Positions 1 through 5,439 of a stretch of 8,672 bases of DNA are shown here, piece by piece. A program made the translations under genes and the position numbers. The notes under the pieces were generated by a model. That model saw only the letters and a program-made list of their open reading frames with translations. It did not search any database and was not told where the DNA came from. Location of the stretch: contig JAJZQA010000095.1 in assembly GCA_021810985.1 (NCBI GenBank), positions 1 to 8,672 of the forward strand. The letters run 5' to 3'. Each line of letters opens with the position of its first letter. Position 1 is the first letter of the stretch. This stretch comes from Deltaproteobacteria bacterium. Its GTDB lineage: Bacteria; Desulfobacterota; Desulfuromonadia; Geobacterales; Geobacteraceae.

Positions 1-30
1 TTCTTACTTTCACAATATTCCGCTTTCTCC

Positions 31-1329
31 TCAACCGGATTGTACGGTAGAGACAATTTCCGCTTTTGGCGGCTCGACGTCCTCTTTAACCGCAATCGGC
101 GTTGATATGACACGAATCTGCTGGGCTCGGAAGAAGTAATTGCAGAACCAATTAATGCCGACCATTACCCGGTTGCGAAGCCCTTCCAGGTAATAGAGGT
201 GAAGGGCCAGCCAGGCTGCCCAAGCGAAGAAGCCGGTAAACTTGAAGAAACCGAATGCATTTACCGCAGCTGTATTGCGGCCGATGATTGCCATGTTTCC
301 CTTGTCGAAGTAGCGGAAAGGCGCAACGGGGAGTCCCTTGATCCGTTTATGGATTGTCGTACCGGCATAGGCCCCTCCCTGCATGGCAACCTGAGCAACC
401 ATCGGCAGGGGGGTCCCGTCTTGCTCCAGAAAGGCGAGGTCGCCAACCACGAATACCTCGGGGTGACCGGGAATGGTCAGGTCGGGTTCTACCCGGATCC
501 GGCCGGCCGCGCCCTTTTCAATCGTGAGCGTGGCTGCCAAAGGTGCGGCTTGGACCCCGGCCGACCAGAGAATGGTGTGGGAAGGGATATGCGAGCCATT
601 GGCCAGCAGGACCTTGCCGGTTTCGGCGCCGCTTACCTGCGTATTCAGGCTGACGGTTACGCCCATTTCGCTCAGTTTCCGCAGTGCATAGGTGCGCTGT
701 TTTTCCGGGAGGAAGGGCAGGATGGAGCCGCGTGCTTCCAGAAGAATAATTTTGGTATCCGCGATATCGAGGCAGGGATAGTCCTTGACAAGCTCGAAGC
801 GGATTAGTTCCTGCAGCGAACCGGCGAATTCTACGCCGGCAGGACCGCCTCCAACCACGACAAAGGTTAGAAGGGCGTGCCGTTTTGCCGGGTCCGGCTC
901 TCGCGCTGCGCGCTCGAAGTTTTCCAGAATGTGGGTACGCAGTCGGACCGTTTTGTCCAGCGATTTCAGATCAAATGACTGCTCCTCGATACTCTTCATG
1001 CCGAAGTAGTGCGTTACGCTGCCAGCTGCCATAACCAGGTAGTCGTAGGAAGCGTCCCCGTCCGCCAGATGAACCACCTTGTTGTTCAAATCGACGCCGG
1101 TTACCTCTCCGAGCCGGAAGTTGATCCCTTTCAACGTGCGCAGAAGTGCCCGGGAAGGATAGGCGATGTGCTCCTGTTCGAGAAATGACGTTGCCACCTG
1201 ATAAAGAAGTGGCTGGAAAAGGTGAAAGTTGCGCCGATCGATGACGAGCGCCTCCACTCCCTTGCCCGACAGGGCGCGGGCGGCTCGAAGTCCACCAAAT
1301 CCCATCCCGATGATGACTGCTTTTTTCAT
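31..1329 (-). CDS. ndh: Type II NADH:quinone oxidoreductase (NDH-2), FAD-dependent
   Basis: This 432-residue protein is a single-subunit, non-proton-pumping NADH dehydrogenase that passes electrons from NADH through FAD to membrane quinone on the cytoplasmic face. The N-terminal FAD dinucleotide fold has GxGxxG at residues 8-13, followed by the family block DRRNFHLFQPLLYQVA at 31-46. The second (NADH) fold has VVVGGGPAG at 157-165. VVGD at 294-297 is the late FAD contact, and AQVAMQ at 312-317 is the conserved quinone-side motif. Residues about 355-400 are aromatic and hydrophobic, fitting the C-terminal membrane anchor. The length is normal for the family and the gene is complete. The start is backed by GGAGGT (complement of 1335-1340) five bases upstream. 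Its final 30 residues are a polar tail. It is divergent from the HPP gene across a 405-bp spacer. A sulfide:quinone oxidoreductase is a less likely alternative, because the DRRN and AQVAMQ blocks are NDH-2-like. Confidence 0.9.
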   Translation of the reverse strand: MKKAVIIGMGFGGLRAARALSGKGVEALVIDRRNFHLFQPLLYQVATSFLEQEHIAYPSRALLRTLKGINFRLGEVTGVDLNNKVVHLADGDASYDYLVMAAGSVTHYFGMKSIEEQSFDLKSLDKTVRLRTHILENFERAAREPDPAKRHALLTFVVVGGGPAGVEFAGSLQELIRFELVKDYPCLDIADTKIILLEARGSILPFLPEKQRTYALRKLSEMGVTVSLNTQVSGAETGKVLLANGSHIPSHTILWSAGVQAAPLAATLTIEKGAAGRIRVEPDLTIPGHPEVFVVGDLAFLEQDGTPLPMVAQVAMQGGAYAGTTIHKRIKGLPVAPFRYFDKGNMAIIGRNTAAVNAFGFFKFTGFFAWAAWLALHLYYLEGLRNRVMVGINWFCNYFFRAQQIRVISTPIAVKEDVEPPKAEIVSTVQSG

Positions 1330-1734
1330 TCTCTACCTCCGCTCGCGTGTAGCCGGCCGATTTAAAGTTTGACCGTTGCGCTGTCCTTTTGTGTTAGTGT
1401 TTCGCAATTGGCTTGCGAATGCCATTTTCCTGGTTCACGTCAGTACCTCAAGTATCGTCTGGATCCACTTGGCAATTCGAGGCTCTTTTGTCTAGGCACA
1501 GAATGAACTATGTGTTGCAATTCAACATTGACCAGAGTCAAGTAAAGTGAAAAAAGGGTAGAATTCGACGTGATTGCCGCGAATATATCCGCTTGAAAAG
1601 TGTTGTTATTGATTTGAGTTAAGGAAAAAGAGTTTTGCCGGGCGTAGTGTTATCAGACACAACCAGTCAAAGATCCCGTACTTCATGATTTTTGACTGCG
1701 ACGAATGAATTTTCGAGAAAGAAAGGAGAGGTGC
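1330..1734. other. Divergent intergenic region between ndh and the HPP gene
   Basis: This 405-bp spacer must hold the promoters of both flanking genes, which are transcribed away from each other. I see no gene in it. It contains a perfect inverted repeat at 1401-1419, a small perfect dyad TTGAC-CAGA-GTCAA at 1528-1541 and an imperfect palindrome at 1579-1592 (12 of 14 positions symmetric). I could not find a -35/-10 pair with good matches and proper spacing on either strand, nor a clear sigma54 GG-N10-GC site. The right half (about 1500-1700) is AT-richer than the flanks. Confidence 0.6.
1401..1419. promoter_or_regulatory. Perfect 7-bp inverted repeat, possible operator
   Basis: TTCGCAA and TTGCGAA are exact reverse complements separated by five bases (TTGGC), giving a 19-bp dyad about 72 bp upstream of the ndh start. 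The centre-to-centre spacing of about 12 bp is close to one helical turn, which fits binding by a dimeric helix-turn-helix regulator. No T-tract follows it on either strand, so it is not an intrinsic terminator. The regulator is unknown. Confidence 0.4.
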
Positions 1735-2259
1735 ATGAAGCAAAGACTTACCCGGATGCCGGGCAAAATGAAGGGGACGCTCAGGGGGGCATGTGCTCCT
1801 AAATCGTTTAAGTATGCAACGTGGGGACTTATCAGCGGGAGTTTGTCAATCCTTGCCATTATCGCAGTTACCGAAATGGCCGGATTTCCCTTGTTGATTG
1901 GTTCTTTTGGCGCATCTGCGGTGCTGCTGTTCGGTGCCAATGACTCACCGTTGGCCCAGCCGCGAAACCTGGTCGGCGGTCACCTGATTTCGGCGATAGC
2001 AGCAGTTGTCATTGTTGCCCTGTTTGGATCGAATCCGTATACGATTTCTCTGGCAGTCGGGGTGGCAATATTCCTGATGTATCTGACCGGTACGACCCAT
2101 CCTCCCGGTGGTGCGACCGCCTTGATCGGGGCGCAGGGGCATGCGGGTTTTGCCTTCGTCCTGGTACCAGTTCTTGCCGGGGTGCTTATCCTGTTGGCGG
2201 TGGCATTGATCACCAATAACGTCGTCCACCATCGCCAGTACCCGAAACACTGGATTTGA
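1735..2259 (+). CDS. HPP-family integral membrane protein
   Basis: This is a 174-residue multi-spanning membrane protein of the HPP family. The defining motif THPPGGATAL lies at residues 121-130 (H122, P123, P124). Two other family blocks are present: GSFGASAVLLF at 56-66 and PLAQPRNLVGGHL at 72-84. Hydrophobic segments lie at about 28-48, 52-68, 83-97, 104-118 and 134-156, giving four or five membrane passes after a basic, cytoplasm-type N-terminus. I chose the ATG at 1735 over the in-frame ATG at 1705, because the strong Shine-Dalgarno AAAGGAGAGG lies between them and ends just before 1735. Some cyanobacterial and plant HPP proteins are linked to nitrite transport; the function of bacterial single-domain members is generally unproven, so no substrate is assigned. 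There is no C-terminal CBS domain, unlike some family members. Confidence 0.85.
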   Translation: MKQRLTRMPGKMKGTLRGACAPKSFKYATWGLISGSLSILAIIAVTEMAGFPLLIGSFGASAVLLFGANDSPLAQPRNLVGGHLISAIAAVVIVALFGSNPYTISLAVGVAIFLMYLTGTTHPPGGATALIGAQGHAGFAFVLVPVLAGVLILLAVALITNNVVHHRQYPKHWI

Positions 2260-2375
2260 ACGTGCTTCTTAATTGGAATTTTTCGGTGAAACGGCTACGT
2301 CTCATTTCGGGGGTGAACTATGCCTTGCGAGGATGCTTTGTTTCCTAACAGGCAGCTAAGCCCGAGATTGAGCTT
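2260..2375. other. Convergent intergenic spacer, no strong terminator
   Basis: This short gap separates the 3' ends of two convergent genes, where a bidirectional terminator would be expected. I see only weak stems, such as TTTC-GGT-GAAA near 2280-2292, and no GC-rich hairpin followed by a T-run. Termination here may be Rho-dependent or use a structure I missed. Confidence 0.4.
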
Positions 2376-3389
2376 TCATTGGTGTGTGTTCGTGTCTGAA
2401 ACGCAGGTATCGCAACACAAGTTTCGTAAGTCGTCAGCGGACAGGGTGACCAGAAGGGTAACCCATTTTCGACCTTCTGAGTTACAAAGTTCCTGGAGAA
2501 TGAACTCGCTGCTGTATTCCGTTGGGTGCGCTCGTTTGATTCCACTCTGATCAAGGATAATATGCTGCTTTTTTCCCCAAAGGTGTTCCTCGGGGCGTGA
2601 AAGAATCTTGACTGCAATGTCCAAATAGACGTTAAGCATCTTATCTTCGGCGCCGAGTTCCTTTACTTGTGCTTCAACCTGTTTCAGTTGTCCGAGTATT
2701 TCCGCGACATCTGGCATTGCCTCGAGTTCGTCTTCAGCGAGATCTTCGTATTCCCTTCGCAGTACGGTCAGTTTTGCTTGCAGCAGTGTCCGCCGTCGTT
2801 CAAGGTTTTTCCTGGTAGATTTGGCTGTTGTTATCTGTCTTTGCGCGAGTTTCAGGAGGTGGTCAAATGCCCTGTTTTCCAATCTGCGGCGGGTTTCATT
2901 TTCACTCTCCGCTGGTTCGAGGAACCTTTGGTTCTGGAAGGTGACCGAAGTCTGCGGAACATCGCGCGCAACCACATTCCCTGACAGTTCAGCGCCGAAG
3001 ATCGTTTTTTCTGATTTTTCCATGAGCAGAAGTGCCGTAATCTGTTTTGAAGCGGTTTCGTGTTCCCGGAGATAACCGGCCAGTTCCCGATCGTTTTGTA
3101 CTGCTTTTAACATTTCGTCCCGACTGGTAAAAAAAACCGCAAGGCCGGAACAAGATTCGTTCGAATCGAACTTGACGGAAATTGGCGGTAGTAGTCCGTT
3201 TACCAGTCCTTCCACATACTCAAGGGAGATAATTACCGCCTGCCGCAGTTTGAACGTATAGTCAGATACAGACCTCAACCAGGGGTCGGTTTTTTCCGCT
3301 ACTCTCTCGATGGCTTCCTTTACCGTTGATTCCGGATATTTCGCCTGTCTTACTCCACGGCCCCAAATGGCTTTCAACAATCTCAGCAT
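2376..3389 (-). CDS. Uncharacterised protein with a central coiled coil
   Basis: I do not recognise this 337-residue protein. Residues about 1-160 form a mixed, probably globular N-terminal part (hydrophobic stretch AVIISLEYVEGLVNGLLPP at 51-69). Residues about 162-250 are highly charged, rich in Arg, Lys, Glu and Leu, and read as a long coiled coil broken near P226. Residues about 250-337 form a second small domain ending in a cysteine cluster (C325, C326, C329), with another Cys at 302. There is no signal peptide, membrane segment or known catalytic motif. An in-frame ATG at 3401 would add four residues, but I prefer the start at 3389 because GGAG (complement of 3396-3399) lies six bases upstream of it, whereas nothing suitable precedes 3401. 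It stands alone, convergent to the HPP gene and divergent from the hydrogenase operon. The reading frame is intact, so it is probably a real gene; a structural or scaffold role is only a guess. Confidence 0.7.
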   Translation of the reverse strand: MLRLLKAIWGRGVRQAKYPESTVKEAIERVAEKTDPWLRSVSDYTFKLRQAVIISLEYVEGLVNGLLPPISVKFDSNESCSGLAVFFTSRDEMLKAVQNDRELAGYLREHETASKQITALLLMEKSEKTIFGAELSGNVVARDVPQTSVTFQNQRFLEPAESENETRRRLENRAFDHLLKLAQRQITTAKSTRKNLERRRTLLQAKLTVLRREYEDLAEDELEAMPDVAEILGQLKQVEAQVKELGAEDKMLNVYLDIAVKILSRPEEHLWGKKQHIILDQSGIKRAHPTEYSSEFILQELCNSEGRKWVTLLVTLSADDLRNLCCDTCVSDTNTHQ

Positions 3390-3535
3390 TGCGTACTCCA
3401 TGAAAGAAAGAAACCTCGTGGTGGATTCTGCGCGACAGTCAGCTGGCTTCAGAATAGTCGTTTAGTAGTTTTCATCCGGAAACGGTTCTTCTTGACTCAG
3501 CCTCAGTCCTCACCCTGCGGGCAGCCTATGTTTTC

Positions 3536-3556
3536 CAATCCGGTGAGGCCGGATTG
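3536..3556. repeat. Perfect 8-bp inverted repeat
   Basis: CAATCCGG and CCGGATTG are exact reverse complements around a five-base loop, TGAGG. The site lies about 150 bp upstream of the coiled-coil gene, inside its likely 5' region on the minus strand. No T-tract follows on either strand, so an intrinsic terminator is unlikely. It may be an operator or an RNA hairpin in that gene's leader. Confidence 0.45.
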
Positions 3557-3622
3557 TCGCCCTGGCAGCGTTAATCAGCGGTCTTGTTACAGTATAGCGA
3601 CGTTCTCGATATCGTATCATCC

Positions 3623-3663
3623 CCGGGCAATGTTCTTTTCATGGGCAGATCTTTTTTGCCCGG
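3623..3663. repeat. Inverted repeat with a competing internal hairpin
   Basis: CCGGGCAA (3623-3630) pairs perfectly with TTGCCCGG (3656-3663). The same right arm can instead pair locally: GGGCAGA (3643-3649) with TTTGCCC (3655-3661), seven pairs including one G-U and a five-base loop. The two pairings exclude each other. The local hairpin is followed by a loosely T-rich stretch on the plus strand (CTTTTCCTTATTTG), but there is no continuous T-run. Confidence 0.4.
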
Positions 3664-3715
3664 AGCTTTTCCTTATTTGTCTGCGTATTTGCTTGAAATA
3701 GCGATTTGTTTTGCC

Positions 3716-3744
3716 TTGACAAAAAAAAATGGTTATGGTGAAAT
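3716..3744 (+). promoter_or_regulatory. Sigma70-type promoter candidate
   Basis: The hexamer TTGACA (3716-3721) is a perfect -35 match. A 17-bp spacer that starts with an A-tract separates it from TGAAAT (3739-3744), which matches the -10 consensus at four of six positions. Transcription would start near 3751 and read rightward. The nearest plus-strand gene, hndA, starts about 740 bp downstream, so this would give either a very long leader or a separate small RNA. It is the best promoter-like pair I found between the coiled-coil gene and the hydrogenase operon. Confidence 0.45.
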
Positions 3745-3853
3745 TCTTTTCGTAATTAGCGCAATGAATCGGCAAGCAGCGGTTCGGCTGGCAATACCAA
3801 CCTGTAGAATCTCTCCTCTCTTTTAGCTGTTCAAACTTTGCATGTTCAGGGTT

Positions 3854-3870
3854 TTATCGTCAACAGATAA
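3854..3870 (+). repeat. Small hairpin TTATC-N7-GATAA
   Basis: TTATC and GATAA are exact reverse complements around a seven-base loop. The hairpin is enclosed by a longer-range 6-bp complementarity, GCTGGC (3787-3792) with GCCAGC (3876-3881). Both would lie in RNA made from the promoter candidate at 3716. Helices this short arise by chance fairly often, so the support is weak. Confidence 0.25.
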
Positions 3871-3904
3871 CACGAGCCAGCGGTTATTTTCAAAGCAGTT
3901 GCTT

Positions 3905-3930
3905 GGCGGCTTCGGAAGAAGCGCCTTCCG
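3905..3930 (+). repeat. Two overlapping, mutually exclusive hairpins
   Basis: Hairpin A pairs GGC-(G)-GCTTC (3905-3913, with G3908 bulged) with GAAGC-GCC (3918-3925) around a GGAA loop, giving eight pairs. Hairpin B pairs CGGAAG (3913-3918) with CTTCCG (3925-3930), six perfect pairs, using the loop and part of the stem of A. Only one can form at a time. This arrangement is typical of RNA switches, although no terminator T-run or start codon lies next to it. Confidence 0.4.
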
Positions 3931-3943
3931 GCAAAGCGTCAAT

Positions 3944-3953
3944 ATCGCGCGAT
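3944..3953. repeat. 10-bp perfect palindrome ATCGCGCGAT
   Basis: The sequence ATCGCGCGAT is its own reverse complement, and CAAT (3940-3943) and ATTG (3952-3955) flank the GC-rich core. It lies 14 bases after the paired hairpins at 3905-3930 and just before an A-rich run. It could be a protein-binding site; no regulator is implied. Confidence 0.3.
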
Positions 3954-4447
3954 TGTAAAAAATTGCTGGTGTTTTTATGTGAATAATTGTATGTGCGTGT
4001 AAAGGAATTTCATCATGCATTTGCATCCGATTGGACCTCGTTGCCGTGTGAATCCTTGAGCGTCGCAACTTCCTGAAAAATAGATATAAATTGTTTTCAT
4101 AGAATTGTTTTTGCGGCATGTTGAGGGGGAAAAATACCCTTGACAAATAGTTGGACTTATGATGAAGTGCCGCGTGGCCCACAATTCGGTTTCATTTGAT
4201 GTTGAGGTTCGTCCTGCCTGCGGCACAACTGTTTTAAACCGCGTGGTTCTTTCGGGACATTCCCAGAAATGTCAAACTTCATTCTACCCGCTTCTTTTAA
4301 AACCCATCTTATTTATCTTGCGGGAATATCTGCGACTTGACAGTGTCGTCTCCAGAGTTTCCGTTCAGCAGGACAATTGAGTGCACTTGCTTACGCACAT
4401 CGAGTAACCTTTGTTGTTTGGGTGATTGTTGTTGAGGTAAAACACAG

Positions 4448-4466
4448 GCCAAGCTTCCCATTTGGC
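4448..4466 (+). promoter_or_regulatory. Hairpin just upstream of the hndA ribosome binding site
   Basis: GCCAA (4448-4452) pairs with TTGGC (4462-4466) around a nine-base loop, with a possible G-U closing pair at 4447/4467. It ends about eight bases before the Shine-Dalgarno of hndA, a position where it could protect the transcript end or modulate initiation. It does not cover the ribosome binding site itself. Confidence 0.3.
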
Positions 4467-4473
4467 TAAAAAC

Positions 4474-4488
4474 GAAAGGAGAGGTGCA
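4474..4488 (+). promoter_or_regulatory. Strong ribosome binding site of hndA
   Basis: GAAAGGAGAGGTGCA contains two overlapping purine-rich anti-16S matches (AAAGGAG and GGAGAGGTG) and ends five bases before the ATG at 4494. The identical 15-mer occurs at 1721-1735, where it serves the HPP gene. Confidence 0.6.
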
Positions 4489-4493
4489 ACAGT

Positions 4494-5012
4494 ATGCAAA
4501 CAGGATCAACGTGTCAGTTAACAGGGGACTGCAGACTTCCGGATCGTGCAACGCTACCTTCAGGGCTTTACAAAGAACTGGAAGAGTTTGTCAATCAGCT
4601 TCCCACGAAAGAAGGTCACTTAGTTACCGTGCTTCACAAAGCACAAAGCCTTTTCGGTTACCTGCCCAAGGAAGTTCAGCAATTCGTTGCTGACTATATG
4701 GATGTTTCCTTGGCCAAGGTTTATGGTGTTGTCAGCTTTTATACCTTCTTTACCATGGTTCCGAAGGGCAAATATCCCATCTCCATCTGCATGGGTACTG
4801 CCTGCTTCGTCAAGGGCGCTCAGAAAGTCGTCGATGCCTTCGTGGAAGCATTGGGCGTTCCAGTCGGTGAAGTTACTCCGGACGGCAAGTTCTCCATCGA
4901 TTGTCTCCGTTGCGTTGGCGCATGCGCCTTGGCTCCAATCTTGACGGTTGGCGAAAAGGTCTATGCTCATGTAACGCCTGACCAAGTCAAATCTATCATC
5001 GCTGAATATTAA
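4494..5012 (+). CDS. hndA: NuoE-like [2Fe-2S] subunit of NAD(P)-linked [FeFe] hydrogenase (HndA/HydC type)
   Basis: This 172-residue protein matches the 24-kDa (NuoE) subunit family of complex I, which here relays electrons within a soluble hydrogenase complex. The thioredoxin-like ferredoxin site is complete: C99-x4-C104 (CMGTAC) and C140-x3-C144 (CVGAC), the four ligands of one [2Fe-2S] cluster. The helical N-terminal half has the family phrases KAQSLFGYLPKEVQ (about 49-62) and VYGVVSFYTFF (76-86). The first 15 residues carry two extra cysteines (C7, C13) outside the conserved fold. The start is fixed by the strong Shine-Dalgarno just upstream. It is the first gene of the four-gene operon, 26 bp ahead of hndB. 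Identity as a hydrogenase subunit rather than complex I or formate dehydrogenase rests on the downstream [FeFe] hydrogenase gene. Confidence 0.9.
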   Translation: MQTGSTCQLTGDCRLPDRATLPSGLYKELEEFVNQLPTKEGHLVTVLHKAQSLFGYLPKEVQQFVADYMDVSLAKVYGVVSFYTFFTMVPKGKYPISICMGTACFVKGAQKVVDAFVEALGVPVGEVTPDGKFSIDCLRCVGACALAPILTVGEKVYAHVTPDQVKSIIAEY

Positions 5013-5038
5013 TTCAATAGAACCGAAGGAGTTAGATC

Positions 5039-5419
5039 ATGGCAAAAATATCATCTGTGGCTGATCTCATGACGTTGCAGGCAGAGTCCAAGGCCAAAGC
5101 AGCCGCCAAAAAGGACAAGATTATCGTTAATGTCTCCCTTGCTACCTGCAGCATAGCATCCGGCGGCAAGGTTGTTATGGACGCTATGAAGGACGAGGCG
5201 GCCAAACAGGGCATTAGCAATGTTGAGTATATGCAGTCCGGTTGCATGACCTACTGTCACTCCGAGCCGACTGTTGTTGTAACCCTGCCCGGCAAAGACC
5301 CTGTATGCTTCGGCAAGCTGGATGAAACCGGCGCCAGGGAACTGGTGCAGAAGTACTTGAAGAGCGGTGAAGTTACCGGCACCGTGGTTCCCGTTAACTA
5401 TAACAGGGTTGAATTATAA
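5039..5419 (+). CDS. hndB: Small thioredoxin-fold ferredoxin-like subunit (HndB type)
   Basis: This 126-residue protein corresponds to the HndB subunit of Hnd hydrogenases, which is homologous to the N-terminal ferredoxin-like domain fused to NuoF-type subunits in HydB proteins. A basic N-terminal helix (KAKAAAKKDK, about 18-27) leads into a short alpha/beta domain. The candidate ligands are C37 (ATCSIASGG), C69 and C73 (SGCMTYC, spacing x3), followed by the family-type SEPTVVV strand; C90 is a fourth cysteine further on. The usual C-x4-C first half is not present: only one cysteine occurs there. Whether a [2Fe-2S] cluster is bound is therefore uncertain, although related HndB proteins also show a reduced set. 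AAGGAG at 5026-5031 gives seven-base spacing to the ATG. It lies 20 bp before hndC. Confidence 0.85.
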   Translation: MAKISSVADLMTLQAESKAKAAAKKDKIIVNVSLATCSIASGGKVVMDAMKDEAAKQGISNVEYMQSGCMTYCHSEPTVVVTLPGKDPVCFGKLDETGARELVQKYLKSGEVTGTVVPVNYNRVEL

Positions 5420-5439
5420 ATAAGGGGAGGAGTTCGAGA

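Larger units (their letters stand above)
3402..4493. other. Long non-coding region upstream of the hydrogenase operon
   Basis: About 1.1 kb separates the coiled-coil gene from hndA. The short open frames here (for example 3823-4182 minus and 4159-4380 plus) lack recognisable domains, have unusual composition and no good ribosome binding site, so I treat the region as non-coding. It contains a promoter candidate at 3716-3744, hairpins at 3536-3556, 3623-3663, 3854-3870 and 3905-3930, a 10-bp palindrome at 3944-3953 and a hairpin just before the hndA ribosome binding site at 4448-4466. TTGACA occurs three times (3716, 4140, 4337). No known riboswitch core, tRNA or insertion-sequence end was recognised. 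It could be a regulatory leader, one or more small RNAs, or gene remnants. Confidence 0.55.

Noticed and set aside
199..807. 202-codon open frame on the plus strand, antisense to the NADH dehydrogenase gene
   Set aside because: The opposite strand encodes a complete NDH-2 with all family motifs; the antisense translation has no recognisable domain and no good ribosome binding site.
1609..1622. FNR-like site TTGAT-N4-GTTAA upstream of the HPP gene
   Set aside because: Only the left half matches; the right half has three of five consensus bases, which is not enough to call.
1705..1734. Earlier ATG at 1705 as start of the HPP protein
   Set aside because: The strong Shine-Dalgarno lies downstream of it and directly before the ATG at 1735, and the added residues simply translate that site.
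3591..3596. TATACT on the minus strand as -10 box for the coiled-coil gene
   Set aside because: No acceptable -35 hexamer or extended -10 lies at the right distance.
4140..4163. TTGACA followed by TATGAT as a promoter for hnd
   Set aside because: The spacer is only 12 bp, too short for sigma70; at 17 bp the hexamer is TGAAGT, a poor match.
3823..4182. 119-codon minus-strand frame in the non-coding region
   Set aside because: The composition is unusual for a protein, it resembles no known domain and lacks a clear Shine-Dalgarno, so it is probably a chance frame in AT-rich DNA.
4337..4365. Third TTGACA as a promoter -35 box
   Set aside because: The hexamer at proper spacing (TCCGTT) does not resemble a -10 box.
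4159..4380. 73-codon plus-strand frame before hndA
   Set aside because: There is no recognisable domain and no convincing ribosome binding site, and the codon use differs from the hnd genes.
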